From Pseudomonas iranensis (GTDB lineage Bacteria; Pseudomonadota; Gammaproteobacteria; Pseudomonadales; Pseudomonadaceae), in NCBI RefSeq assembly GCF_014268585.2, contig NZ_CP077092.1, positions 1,178,001 to 1,242,000 on the forward strand: a stretch of 64,000 nt of DNA, in the 5' to 3' direction. A model generated the notes under the pieces. It was not told where the DNA came from, made no database searches, and saw nothing but the letters and a program-made list of their open reading frames with translations. A program made the translations under genes and the position numbers. Below are positions 30,749-39,600 of the stretch, in pieces (positions within the stretch are counted from its first letter, which is position 1; every line of letters begins with the position of its first letter).

Positions 30749-31666
30749 ATGGTCGACAAACTGACGCATCTGAAACAGCTGGAGGCGGAAAGCATCCACA
30801 TCATCCGCGAGGTGGCCGCCGAGTTCGATAACCCGGTGATGCTGTACTCCATCGGTAAAGACTCCGCCGTGATGCTGCACCTGGCACGCAAGGCGTTCTT
30901 CCCGGGCAAACTGCCGTTTCCGGTGATGCACGTCGACACCCGCTGGAAATTCCAGGAAATGTACAAGTTCCGCGACAAGATGGTCGAAGACTTGGGCCTG
31001 GACCTGATCACCCACATCAACCCCGATGGCGTGGCGCAGAACATCAACCCGTTCACCCACGGCAGCGCCAAGCACACCGACATCATGAAAACCGAAGGCC
31101 TGAAACAGGCACTCGACAAGCATGGTTTCGATGCAGCGTTCGGCGGCGCCCGTCGCGATGAAGAGAAATCCCGCGCCAAAGAGCGCGTGTACTCGTTCCG
31201 TGACAGCAAGCACCGCTGGGACCCGAAAAACCAGCGTCCAGAGCTCTGGAATGTCTACAATGGCAAGGTCAACAAGGGCGAATCCATCCGTGTGTTCCCG
31301 TTGTCGAACTGGACCGAGCTGGACATCTGGCAGTACATCTATCTCGAAGGCATTCCGATTGTGCCGCTGTACTTTGCCGCCGAACGCGAAGTGATCGAGA
31401 AGAACGGCACGCTGATCATGATCGACGACGAGCGCATCCTCGAGCACCTGTCCGATGAAGACAAAGCGCGCATCGTGAAAAAGAAAGTGCGGTTCCGCAC
31501 CCTTGGCTGCTACCCGTTGACGGGCGCGGTGGAGTCCGAGGCCGAAAGCCTGACGGACATCATTCAGGAAATGCTCCTGACGCGAACTTCCGAGCGCCAG
31601 GGCCGGGTCATCGACCACGATGGCGCAGGCTCGATGGAAGACAAAAAACGTCAAGGCTATTTCTAA
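30749..31666 (+). CDS. cysD: Sulfate adenylyltransferase subunit 2 CysD
   Basis: A 305-residue PP-loop ATP pyrophosphatase-family protein. The PP-loop variant is [18 protein letters not shown] near residue 35, and the C-terminal part contains [18 protein letters not shown]. It makes adenosine 5'-phosphosulfate with CysN, driven by GTP hydrolysis. It lies 9 bases before cysNC, with a typical start [19 protein letters not shown]. Confidence 0.97.
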   Translation: MVDKLTHLKQLEAESIHIIREVAAEFDNPVMLYSIGKDSAVMLHLARKAFFPGKLPFPVMHVDTRWKFQEMYKFRDKMVEDLGLDLITHINPDGVAQNINPFTHGSAKHTDIMKTEGLKQALDKHGFDAAFGGARRDEEKSRAKERVYSFRDSKHRWDPKNQRPELWNVYNGKVNKGESIRVFPLSNWTELDIWQYIYLEGIPIVPLYFAAEREVIEKNGTLIMIDDERILEHLSDEDKARIVKKKVRFRTLGCYPLTGAVESEAESLTDIIQEMLLTRTSERQGRVIDHDGAGSMEDKKRQGYF

Positions 31667-31675
31667 GGGGCTGTC

Positions 31676-33574
31676 ATGTCGCACGCATCTGATTTGATCA
31701 GCGAGGACATCCTCGCCTACCTGGGCCAGCACGAACGTAAAGAGCTGCTGCGCTTTTTGACCTGCGGTAACGTCGATGACGGCAAGAGCACCCTGATCGG
31801 GCGCCTGCTGCACGACTCGAAAATGATCTATGAAGATCACCTCGAAGCGATCACCCGCGATTCGAAGAAAGTCGGCACCACCGGTGACGACATCGACCTG
31901 GCATTGCTGGTCGACGGTCTGCAGGCCGAGCGTGAGCAGGGCATCACCATTGATGTCGCTTACCGCTATTTCTCCACCGCCAAGCGCAAATTCATCATCG
32001 CCGACACCCCCGGCCATGAGCAGTACACCCGCAACATGGCCACCGGTGCGTCCACCTGTGACCTGGCGATCATTCTGGTCGACGCCCGTTACGGCGTGCA
32101 GACCCAGACCCGTCGCCACAGCTTCATCGCTTCTTTGCTGGGTATCAAACACATCGTCGTCGCCATCAACAAGATGGACTTGAAGGACTTCGACGAAGGC
32201 GTGTTCGAATCGATCAAGGCTGACTACCTGAAGTTCGCCGAAGGCTTGAAGATGAAGCCGACCAGCATGCACTTCGTGCCGATGTCTGCCCTTAAAGGCG
32301 ACAACGTGGTGAACAAGTCCGAGCGCTCGCCGTGGTACACCGGCCAGTCGCTGATGGAAATCCTCGAGACTGTGGAAGTGGCGGGCGATCGCAACTTCAC
32401 CGATCTGCGTTTCCCGGTGCAGTACGTCAACCGTCCGAACCTGAACTTCCGTGGTTTCGCCGGCACCCTGGCCAGCGGCATCGTGCACAAGGGCGACGAA
32501 GTCGTGGTGCTGCCGTCGGGCAAGAGCAGCCGGGTGAAGTCCATCGTCACTTTTGAAGGTGAGCTGGAACACGCCGGTCCCGGTCAGGCGGTAACGCTGA
32601 CCATGGAAGACGAAATCGATATCTCCCGTGGCGACCTGTTGGTGCATGCCGACAACGTGCCGCCGGTCACCGACAGCTTCGAAGCGATGCTGGTGTGGAT
32701 GGCTGAAGAGCCGATGCTGCCGGGCAAGAAATACGACATCAAACGCGCCACCAGTTACGTGCCGGGCTCGATCGCCAGCATCGTCAACAAGGTCGACGTC
32801 AACACGTTGGAAGAAGGCCCGGCGAGCGCGTTGCAGCTCAACGAAATCGGCAAGGTGAAGATCGCGCTCGACGCGCCGATCGCCCTCGACGGTTACGAAA
32901 GCAACCGCACCACCGGCGCATTCATCGTCATCGATCGCCTGACCAACGGCACCGTTGGCGCCGGCATGATCGTCGCTCAGCCAGTGACGCACGGCACCGC
33001 CACGCATCACGGCAAACTGGCGCACGTGGCGACTGAAGAACGCGCCCAGCGCTTCGGCCAGCAACCAGCCACCGTGCTGTTCAGCGGCCTGTCCGGTGCG
33101 GGCAAAAGCACCCTGGCATACGCGGTCGAGCGCAAGCTGTTCGACATGGGGCGCGCGGTGTTTGTACTCGATGGCCAGAACTTGCGTCAGGACCTGAACA
33201 AAGGTCTGCCACAGGATCGCGCCGGGCGTACCGAGAACTGGCGTCGTGCCGCGCATGTTGCGCGTCAATTCAACGAAGCCGGTTTGCTAACCCTGGCGGC
33301 GTTCGTTGCGCCAAGTGCCGAAGGTCGCGAGCAGGCCAAGGAACTGATCGGCAAGGATCGCTTGCTGACGGTCTATGTGCAGGCCTCGCCAACCGTGTGC
33401 GCCGAGCGTGATCCGCAAGGTCTGTACGCCGCTGGCGGCGACAACATCCCGGGCGAATCCTTCCCGTACGATGTGCCGCTCAATGCCGACCTGGTGATCG
33501 ACACGCAGTCGCTGAGCCTGGAAGAAAGCGTCAAGCAAGTGCTGGAGCTGTTGCGTCAGCGTGGCGCAATCTAA
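31676..33574 (+). CDS. cysN: Bifunctional sulfate adenylyltransferase subunit 1 / APS kinase CysNC
   Basis: A 632-residue fusion. The N-terminal two thirds is the CysN GTPase, with [31 protein letters not shown] and NKMD motifs plus EF-Tu-like barrels. The C-terminal third, from about residue 465, is an APS kinase with Walker [21 protein letters not shown] sequence and [13 protein letters not shown]. It activates sulfate to PAPS. The fusion is normal for Pseudomonas. It forms an operon with cysD and is followed by a terminator. Confidence 0.97.
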   Translation: MSHASDLISEDILAYLGQHERKELLRFLTCGNVDDGKSTLIGRLLHDSKMIYEDHLEAITRDSKKVGTTGDDIDLALLVDGLQAEREQGITIDVAYRYFSTAKRKFIIADTPGHEQYTRNMATGASTCDLAIILVDARYGVQTQTRRHSFIASLLGIKHIVVAINKMDLKDFDEGVFESIKADYLKFAEGLKMKPTSMHFVPMSALKGDNVVNKSERSPWYTGQSLMEILETVEVAGDRNFTDLRFPVQYVNRPNLNFRGFAGTLASGIVHKGDEVVVLPSGKSSRVKSIVTFEGELEHAGPGQAVTLTMEDEIDISRGDLLVHADNVPPVTDSFEAMLVWMAEEPMLPGKKYDIKRATSYVPGSIASIVNKVDVNTLEEGPASALQLNEIGKVKIALDAPIALDGYESNRTTGAFIVIDRLTNGTVGAGMIVAQPVTHGTATHHGKLAHVATEERAQRFGQQPATVLFSGLSGAGKSTLAYAVERKLFDMGRAVFVLDGQNLRQDLNKGLPQDRAGRTENWRRAAHVARQFNEAGLLTLAAFVAPSAEGREQAKELIGKDRLLTVYVQASPTVCAERDPQGLYAAGGDNIPGESFPYDVPLNADLVIDTQSLSLEESVKQVLELLRQRGAI

Positions 33575-33614
33575 GGTAGAAGCAGCGACAGGCCTCTAGC
33601 TGCAGGCGGCAAGA

Positions 33615-33650
33615 AAAAGCCCGCCGGTGAGTGATCATCGGCGGGCTTTT
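33615..33650 (+). terminator. Terminator after cysNC
   Basis: AAAAGCCCGCCG at 33615-33626 pairs perfectly with CGGCGGGCTTTT at 33639-33650 around a 12-base loop, ending in a T-run. Confidence 0.9.
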
Positions 33651-33674
33651 TATTTCAGAGCGCTGCAATTAAAA

Positions 33675-33766
33675 CTGTGGGAGCGAGCCTGCTCGCGAAA
33701 GCTTTATCTCATTCAACATCTTTGTATGCTGATCCACCGCTTTCGCGAGCAGGCTCGCTCCCACAG
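33675..33766. repeat. REPIN, copy 3
   Basis: CTGTGGGAGCGAGCCTGCTC on the left and its reverse complement ending GCTCCCACAG on the right form an inverted REP pair. It ends 5 bases before the acyltransferase stop, in the convergent gap behind cysNC. Confidence 0.92.
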
Positions 33767-33770
33767 GGGG

Positions 33771-34676
33771 TTATTGGTGACCTGGATATTCGCGGTGCAT
33801 CTGCTCCAGCAACGCATCCTTGTCCAGCCACAGCTGATTGATCCAGCCCTGGAACTGCAAACGGTACTCGCCGTCCTGGTCGTAGTTCTTGCCGATGAAG
33901 GCCGGCGGAATCTTGATTTCTTCAAAGTGCACGACCACATCGCGCACATTGCCGCAGAGCAAATCCCAGAACCCCGGACGCCCGGCCGGATAATGAATCG
34001 TCACGTTGACGATCGACTCCAGCTGTTCGCCCATCGCATCGAGCACAAAGGCGATCCCGCCGGCCTTGGGCTTGAGCAGGTACTTGAACGGTGACTGCTG
34101 CTGCGCATGCTTGCCTTCGGTGAAGCGTGTGCCTTCGACGAAGTTGAAAATTCCCACCGGGTTATGCCGGAATTTCGCGCAGGTCTTGCGCGTGGTTTCC
34201 AGGTCCTTGCCTTTCTTCTCCGGGTGTTTTTCCAGATACGCCTTGGAGTAGCGCTTCATGAACGGAAAGCCCAGCGCCCACCAGGCCAGGCCAATCACCG
34301 GCACCCAGATCAGCTCCTGCTTGAGGAAAAACTTCAGCGGTTGGATCTTGCGGTTGAGCACGTATTGCAGCACCAGAATATCCACCCAGCTCTGGTGGTT
34401 GCTGGTGATCAGGTACGAGTGCTGATAGTCGAGGCCTTGCAGACCGCTGAGGTGCCAGCGGGTGCGCCGTACCAGATTCATCCAGCCTTTGTTATTGCTG
34501 ATCCACGCCTCGTGGGTGTGGCTCATCAGCCAACCGGCGATGCGCTGGGTAAAGGCAAACGGCAAAGCCTTGACCAACGCCACGCAGAACAGGAACGAGC
34601 ACAGCAGAACCGTGTTGAGCGCCAACAGCAGCGAGGCGATCACGCCGCGCACGGGTGCGGGTAGAAAATCCAGCAT
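33771..34676 (-). CDS. PlsC-type membrane acyltransferase (YihG-like)
   Basis: A 301-residue acyltransferase of the PlsC family. An N-terminal hydrophobic region (SLLLALNTVLLCSFLFCVALVKAL) anchors it, the HX4D catalytic motif is SNHQSWVDI, and the second block is NFVEGTRFTEGKH. The substrate-binding block KPKAGGIAFVLDAM is also clear. It is probably an acyl chain donor-acceptor enzyme for phospholipid remodelling, similar to E. coli YihG. The start directly abuts the pta stop, so the two genes are co-transcribed. Confidence 0.88.
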   Translation of the reverse strand: MLDFLPAPVRGVIASLLLALNTVLLCSFLFCVALVKALPFAFTQRIAGWLMSHTHEAWISNNKGWMNLVRRTRWHLSGLQGLDYQHSYLITSNHQSWVDILVLQYVLNRKIQPLKFFLKQELIWVPVIGLAWWALGFPFMKRYSKAYLEKHPEKKGKDLETTRKTCAKFRHNPVGIFNFVEGTRFTEGKHAQQQSPFKYLLKPKAGGIAFVLDAMGEQLESIVNVTIHYPAGRPGFWDLLCGNVRDVVVHFEEIKIPPAFIGKNYDQDGEYRLQFQGWINQLWLDKDALLEQMHREYPGHQ

Positions 34677-36776
34677 TTACACATCCATAGGTCGGTTGGC
34701 GGCTTGAATCGCGGTGAGCGCGATGGTGTAGACGATGTCATCGACTTGCGCGCCGCGCGGCAGGTCGTTCACCGGTTTGCGCAGGCCTTGCAGCATCGGC
34801 CCGAGGCTGACGCAATCGGCGCTGCGTTGTACGGCTTTGTGCGTGGTGTTGCCGGTGTTCAGATCGGGGAACACAAACACCGTGGCGCGCCCGGCGACCT
34901 GACTGTTCGGCGCCAGTTGCCGGGCGACGTCGGCGTTGGCGGCGGCGTCGTATTGCAACGGGCCGTCGATCAACAGCGAGTTTTGTTGCTCATGGGCGAG
35001 CAGAGTTGCCTCGCGGACTTTCTCGACTTCTTCACCGCGCGCCGATTCGCCGCTGGAATAGCTGATCATCGCCACCCGTGGGGTGATGCCGAATGCGGCC
35101 GCCGAGTCAGCGCTTTGCAGGGCGATTTCGGCCAATTCCGTGGCGCTCGGGTGCGGGTTCATCACGCAGTCGCCGTAGACCAGCACTTCTTCCGGGAACA
35201 GCATGAAGAATACCGACGACACCAGCGTGCAGCCCGGTGCGGTTTTAATCAGTTGCAGGGCGGGGCGGATGGTGTTGGCGGTGGTGTTGATCACCCCCGA
35301 AACCAGGCCGTCGACCTCGTCCAGCGCAAGCATCATGGTGCCGATCACCACGGTGTCTTCCAGTTGTTGCTCGGCCATCGGTGCGTTGAGGCTTTTGCTC
35401 TTGCGCAGGGCGACCATCGGCTCGACGTAACGCTCGCGGATGTGGTCCGGGTCAAGGATTTCCAGACCCGGCGGCAGCACGATGCCTTGGGCGCGGGCGA
35501 CCGCTTCGACGTCTTCGGGTTTGGCCAGCAATACGCAGCGGGCGATCCCGCGTTCCTGACAGATCGCCGCTGCTTGCACGGTGAACGGCTCGCTGCCTTC
35601 GGGCAACACGATGCGCTTGTTCGCCGCTTGCGCGCGCTGGATCAATTGGTAGCGGAACACCGCTGGCGACAGGCGCATCTCCCGAGGCGTGCCGCAGCGC
35701 TGGTGCAGCCAGTTGGCGTCGAGGTGGCTGGCGACGAAATCGGTGATGATCTCCGCGCGCTCGCGGTCATCGATCGGGATTTCCTTGTTCAGGCCATTGA
35801 GCAGATTGGCGGTGTCGTACGAGCCGGTGCTCACCGACAACACCGGCAAACCGGCCTGCAACGCGCCCCGGCACAGGTCCATGATGCGCGGGTCGGGCAG
35901 GGTGTCGCTGGTCAGCAGCAGGCCGGCCAGCGGCACACCGTTGATCGCCGCGAGGCTGACGGCGAGGATGATGTCGTCGCGATCGCCCGGGGTCACCACC
36001 AGCACGCCGGGCTTGAGCAGCTCGACGGTGTTGCGCATGGTTCGTGCGCAAATGATGATTTTGCTCATGCGCCGGGTTTCGTAGTCTCCCGCGTTGAGCA
36101 CTTGCGCACCCATCAGGTCGGCGACGTCGCGGGTGCGCGGCGCATTGAGTTCCGGCTGAAACGGGATGCAGCCAAGCAAGCGGAAATCACCGCTGCGCAG
36201 CAACGGCGAATGCTCTTTCAGGCGCGTGGCGAAGGCGTCCATGCTCTCGTCGGTCTTGACCTTGTTGAGGATCACCCCGAGGACCTTCGGGTCTTTCGGG
36301 CCGCCGAACAATTGCGCTTGAAGCTCGACGCGGCCAGAAAGCTCGGCGAGCACTTCGTTTTCCGGCGCCGAGACCAGAATCACCTCGGCATCCAGACTCT
36401 TGGCCAGATGCAGATTGACCCGCGCGGCGTAACTGGCGCTGCGGGTCGGCACCATGCCTTCTACCACCAGCACGTCTTTGCCGACCGCCGCTTGCTGATA
36501 CAGGGCGATGATTTCTTCGAGCAATTCGTCGAGCTGACCGTCGCCGAGCATGCGTTCGACGTGCGCCAGCCCCAACGGTTGTGGCGGTTTCAGGCCATGG
36601 GTGCGCGCCACCAGTTCGGTGGAACGCTCAGGGCCAGTGTCGCCCGGATGTGGCTGGGCGATCGGTTTGAAGAAGCCGACTTTGAGGCCGGCGCGTTCAA
36701 GCGTGCGCACCAGCCCGAGGCTGATGGAGGTCAGACCCACGCCAAAATCGGTGGGGGCGATAAAAAAAGTTTGCAT
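34677..36776 (-). CDS. pta: Phosphate acetyltransferase Pta (long form)
   Basis: A 699-residue long-form Pta. An N-terminal P-loop-like regulatory domain begins MQTFFIAPTDFGVGLTSISLGL, a DRTGG domain lies in the middle, and the C-terminal catalytic PTA domain from about residue 380 contains RIVLPEGSEPFTVQAAA and SYSSGESARGEEVEKVREAT. It interconverts acetyl-CoA and acetyl phosphate. No ackA is adjacent in this window; the neighbour is the acyltransferase. Confidence 0.96.
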   Translation of the reverse strand: MQTFFIAPTDFGVGLTSISLGLVRTLERAGLKVGFFKPIAQPHPGDTGPERSTELVARTHGLKPPQPLGLAHVERMLGDGQLDELLEEIIALYQQAAVGKDVLVVEGMVPTRSASYAARVNLHLAKSLDAEVILVSAPENEVLAELSGRVELQAQLFGGPKDPKVLGVILNKVKTDESMDAFATRLKEHSPLLRSGDFRLLGCIPFQPELNAPRTRDVADLMGAQVLNAGDYETRRMSKIIICARTMRNTVELLKPGVLVVTPGDRDDIILAVSLAAINGVPLAGLLLTSDTLPDPRIMDLCRGALQAGLPVLSVSTGSYDTANLLNGLNKEIPIDDRERAEIITDFVASHLDANWLHQRCGTPREMRLSPAVFRYQLIQRAQAANKRIVLPEGSEPFTVQAAAICQERGIARCVLLAKPEDVEAVARAQGIVLPPGLEILDPDHIRERYVEPMVALRKSKSLNAPMAEQQLEDTVVIGTMMLALDEVDGLVSGVINTTANTIRPALQLIKTAPGCTLVSSVFFMLFPEEVLVYGDCVMNPHPSATELAEIALQSADSAAAFGITPRVAMISYSSGESARGEEVEKVREATLLAHEQQNSLLIDGPLQYDAAANADVARQLAPNSQVAGRATVFVFPDLNTGNTTHKAVQRSADCVSLGPMLQGLRKPVNDLPRGAQVDDIVYTIALTAIQAANRPMDV

Positions 36777-36827
36777 GGGAATTCTCTATGCAAGGGTGTC
36801 AGCCTATGTCTGGCCGACTACCGAAAT

Positions 36828-37124
36828 TCAGTCGCCAAGGTTAGCGCTAACCGAGCCTTGTGCACACCAACCGCAGGCAAAGGGTTGACCTGTTTTTTCA
36901 ATACGTTGCGCCGGATCGAGGACCCAGGCGCGGGTTTGCCACGGCGGCTGGTGGCGCAGGTGCTGGGTGTGGCCACAGGAAAGCTCGACCACCCAATGGC
37001 CATCTTCGTCCTGATGGAAGCCGGTGATGGTCGAAACCCGTTTGTCCGGGTTGTGGTCGCTTTCACGCGATTGCTTCGCTAAACTTGGCCTTTCTATATT
37101 CTTATGCAAAAGGTCTCGCCCCAT
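36828..37124 (-). CDS. DUF3565 small protein with Cys/His cluster
   Basis: A protein of about 98 residues in the DUF3565 family. Its conserved core is WVVELSCGHTQHLRHQPPW followed by CGWC near the C-terminus, which looks like a zinc-binding arrangement. The function is unknown. The start is uncertain: the ATG at 37124 overlaps the opposite-strand start of the FKBP gene at 37123. The alternatives are a TTG at 37109 or a start inside the FKBP gene. Confidence 0.75.
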   Translation of the reverse strand: MGRDLLHKNIERPSLAKQSRESDHNPDKRVSTITGFHQDEDGHWVVELSCGHTQHLRHQPPWQTRAWVLDPAQRIEKTGQPFACGWCAQGSVSANLGD

Positions 37125-37608
37125 GCTGATCGCCGCCAATAAGGCTGTCTCCATCGACTATACCCTGACCAACGACGCTGGTGAGGTCATCGACAGCTCC
37201 GCCGGCGGCGCTCCGCTGGTTTACCTGCAAGGCGCAGGCAACATCATCCCGGGCCTGGAAAAAGCCCTTGAAGGCAAAGCTGTCGGCGACGAGCTGAAAG
37301 TAGCCGTTGAGCCGGAAGATGCTTACGGTGAATACGCCGCTGAACTGGTCAGCACCCTGAGCCGCAGCATGTTCGAAGGCGTTGACGAGCTGGAAGTAGG
37401 CATGCAGTTCCACGCTTCGGCGCCGGACGGCCAGATGCAGATCGTCACCATCCGTGATCTGGACGGCGACGACGTCACCGTTGATGGCAACCACCCTCTG
37501 GCCGGTCAGCGCCTGAACTTCGAAGTGAAGATCGTTGATATCCGTGACGCCAGCCAGGAAGAAATCGCTCATGGTCACGTCCATGGCGAAGGTGGCCATC
37601 ACCACTGA
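37123..37608 (+). CDS. FKBP-type peptidyl-prolyl isomerase, SlyD-like
   Basis: A 161-residue SlyD/FkpB-type isomerase. The FKBP fold (VSIDYTLTNDAGEVIDSS) is interrupted by the IF chaperone domain around residues 65-120, which resumes at VTVDGNHPLAGQRLNFEVKI. A short histidine-rich tail (HGHVHGEGGHHH) suggests metal binding, as in SlyD, although it is shorter than the E. coli tail. The earlier open frame is upstream sequence; the ATG at 37123 has AAGG ahead of it. A terminator follows. Confidence 0.92.
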   Translation: MLIAANKAVSIDYTLTNDAGEVIDSSAGGAPLVYLQGAGNIIPGLEKALEGKAVGDELKVAVEPEDAYGEYAAELVSTLSRSMFEGVDELEVGMQFHASAPDGQMQIVTIRDLDGDDVTVDGNHPLAGQRLNFEVKIVDIRDASQEEIAHGHVHGEGGHHH

Positions 37609-37637
37609 TTTTCTGCGCTAAGCTTCGAGTACTGGAG

Positions 37638-37660
37638 AGGCGCCTGTGGGCGCCTTTTTA
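37638..37660 (+). terminator. Terminator after the FKBP gene
   Basis: AGGCGCC pairs with GGCGCCT around a TGTG loop and is followed by TTTTTA, about 30 bases behind the FKBP stop. Confidence 0.85.
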
Positions 37661-37731
37661 GTCCGCGGCTGTCCTTGGTGGCCTCGCCAAGTGGCTGTTT
37701 CGAGTAGAACACGAGAATCCTGGAGTTCGGC

Positions 37732-38214
37732 ATGAGTGCTTTTCACGACCTTAAGTTGACAGCCCTGGATGGTCAGGAGCTACCGCTGGCGCCGTTCAAG
37801 GGCCAAGTCGTGCTGGTGGTCAACGTGGCCTCCAAATGCGGCTTGACCCCTCAGTACGCGGCACTGGAAAACCTCTACCAGCAATACAAAGATAAAGGCT
37901 TTGCTGTGCTGGGCCTGCCGTGCAACCAGTTTGCCGGTCAGGAGCCAGGCTCGGAGAAAGAAATCCAGGAGTTCTGCAGCCTCAACTATGGCGTGACCTT
38001 TCCGTTGTCGAGCAAGCTCGAAGTCAACGGCCACGAGCGGCATCAGTTGTATCGCCTGCTGGCGGGCGAGGGCGCCGAGTTTCCCGGTGACATCACCTGG
38101 AACTTCGAAAAATTTCTGCTCGGCAAGGACGGCCGGGTGCTGGCGCGGTTCTCGCCGCGCACCGCGCCGGATGATCCGACAGTGATTGCCGCGATCGAAA
38201 AAGCCTTAGCCTGA
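37732..38214 (+). CDS. Glutathione peroxidase family protein
   Basis: A 160-residue thiol peroxidase of the glutathione peroxidase family. The active-site cysteine is in NVASKCGLTPQY, the resolving-Cys region is GLPCNQFAGQEPG, and the WNFEKFLLGKDG motif holds the catalytic Trp-Asn. It reduces peroxides, in bacteria often with thioredoxin as donor. The trxB gene lies 3.7 kb downstream. A terminator follows 6 bases after the stop. Confidence 0.93.
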   Translation: MSAFHDLKLTALDGQELPLAPFKGQVVLVVNVASKCGLTPQYAALENLYQQYKDKGFAVLGLPCNQFAGQEPGSEKEIQEFCSLNYGVTFPLSSKLEVNGHERHQLYRLLAGEGAEFPGDITWNFEKFLLGKDGRVLARFSPRTAPDDPTVIAAIEKALA

Positions 38215-38220
38215 ATCAGA

Positions 38221-38250
38221 AAATCGCAGCATTGAGCTGCGATTTTTTTT
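38221..38250 (+). terminator. Terminator after the glutathione peroxidase gene
   Basis: AAATCGCAGC pairs with GCTGCGATTT around an ATTGA loop and leads into a T8 run. Confidence 0.93.
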
Positions 38251-38369
38251 GCCTGCCTTTTGACCCTTAATCATTCAGATCAATAGTGCTGTCACGCAAA
38301 GGATGTGGCGGATATTATCGCCGTCATATCGATTCATGCCTGTCGCCAACGTTTTCGTGGAGCCTCTCG

Positions 38370-39473
38370 ATGCCCGTTCAAGCCCTGTTCAAACCGTTCC
38401 ATCTCGGTGCCCTCGAACTGCCGACCCGCGTGGTCATGGCGCCAATGACCCGCTCGTTTTCGCCGGGCGGTGTGCCGAATTCCAAAGTCATTGAGTACTA
38501 TCGCCGTCGTGCGGCCGCCGGGGTTGGTCTGATCATCACCGAAGGCACCACCGTCGGCCACATCGCGGCCAACGGCTATCCTAACGTGCCGCAATTTTTC
38601 GGTGACGCGCCGCTCGCCGGCTGGAAAAAAGTTGTCGACGCCGTGCACGCCGAGGGCGGCAAGATCGTTCCGCAACTGTGGCATGTCGGCAGCGTACGCC
38701 GCCTCGGCACCGAGCCGGACGCCAGCGTGCCGGGCTACGGTCCGTCGGAAAAACTCAAGGACGGTCAGGTCGTGGTGCACGGCATGACTAAGCAGGACAT
38801 CCAGGACGTGATCGCTGCGTTTGCCCAGGCTGCCAAAGATGCGCAAAGCATCGGCATGGATGGCGTGGAAATCCACGGCGCCCACGGCTATCTGATCGAC
38901 CAGTTCTTCTGGGAAGGCAGCAATCAGCGCAGCGACGAATACGGTGGCAGCCTGGCCAACCGTTCGCGTTTTGCCATCGAATTGATTCAAGCAGTGCGCG
39001 CGGCTGTCGGTGAGGGTTTCCCGATCATCTTCCGCTTCTCGCAATGGAAGCAGCAGGATTACACCGCGCGTCTGGTGCAAACCCCCGAAGCGCTGGGCGA
39101 GTTTCTCAAGCCGCTGTCTGACGCTGGCGTGGACATTTTCCATTGCTCGACCCGACGCTTCTGGGAGCCGGAGTTCGACGGCTCGGATCTGAACCTCGCT
39201 GGCTGGACCCGCAAGCTGACCGGCAAACCGACCATCACCGTGGGCAGCGTCGGCCTGGACGGCGAGTTCTTGCAGTTCATGGTCAACACCGATAAAGTTG
39301 CGCAACCGGCCAGTCTGGAAAACCTGCTGGAGCGTCTGAACAAAGAAGAGTTTGACCTGGTAGCAGTGGGCCGCGCGCTGCTGGTCGATCCGGACTGGGC
39401 GCAGAAAGTCCGTGAAGGGCGTGAGCAGGACATTCTGCCGTTCAGTCGTGAGGCGTTGATGACCCTGGTCTAA
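38370..39473 (+). CDS. NADH:flavin oxidoreductase, old-yellow-enzyme family
   Basis: A 367-residue FMN-dependent OYE-family barrel. It starts MPVQALFKPFHLGALELPTR and contains the substrate-pocket stretch VEIHGAHGYLIDQFFWEGSNQR and the FMN-phosphate region LVAVGRALLVDPDW. It probably reduces activated alkenes or nitro compounds; the true substrate is unknown. The frame opens 84 bases earlier, but GTGGAG precedes the ATG at 38370 and the family N-terminus starts there. It stands alone, followed by a REPIN. Confidence 0.92.
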   Translation: MPVQALFKPFHLGALELPTRVVMAPMTRSFSPGGVPNSKVIEYYRRRAAAGVGLIITEGTTVGHIAANGYPNVPQFFGDAPLAGWKKVVDAVHAEGGKIVPQLWHVGSVRRLGTEPDASVPGYGPSEKLKDGQVVVHGMTKQDIQDVIAAFAQAAKDAQSIGMDGVEIHGAHGYLIDQFFWEGSNQRSDEYGGSLANRSRFAIELIQAVRAAVGEGFPIIFRFSQWKQQDYTARLVQTPEALGEFLKPLSDAGVDIFHCSTRRFWEPEFDGSDLNLAGWTRKLTGKPTITVGSVGLDGEFLQFMVNTDKVAQPASLENLLERLNKEEFDLVAVGRALLVDPDWAQKVREGREQDILPFSREALMTLV

Positions 39474-39492
39474 GCGTCGCCAGTTCGAACCA

Positions 39493-39579
39493 TTCGCGAG
39501 CAGGCTCGCTCCCACCTTCGACCGCATTCCATCTGAAAGAATGCAGTACCCATGTGGGAGCGAGCCTGCTCGCGAAAGC
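39493..39579. repeat. REPIN-like pair, copy 4, arms in outward order
   Basis: Here the arms are swapped relative to the other copies. TTCGCGAGCAGGCTCGCTCC comes first (39493-39515) and GTGGGAGCGAGCCTGCTCGC second (39554-39576). The arms are still inverted to each other, so the pair can fold, but the unit order is outside-in. Confidence 0.88.
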
Positions 39580-39600
39580 TGTTTCTAAGTCGCCGAAAAT

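Noticed and set aside
30653-33268. Minus-strand 871-codon open frame antisense to cysD-cysNC
   Set aside because: It is fully antisense to two certain genes, has no recognisable domains and its composition reflects the complementary codon bias of GC-rich genes.
34704-37082. Plus-strand 792-codon frame antisense to pta
   Set aside because: Antisense to a certain gene, no domains, codon pattern of a shadow frame.
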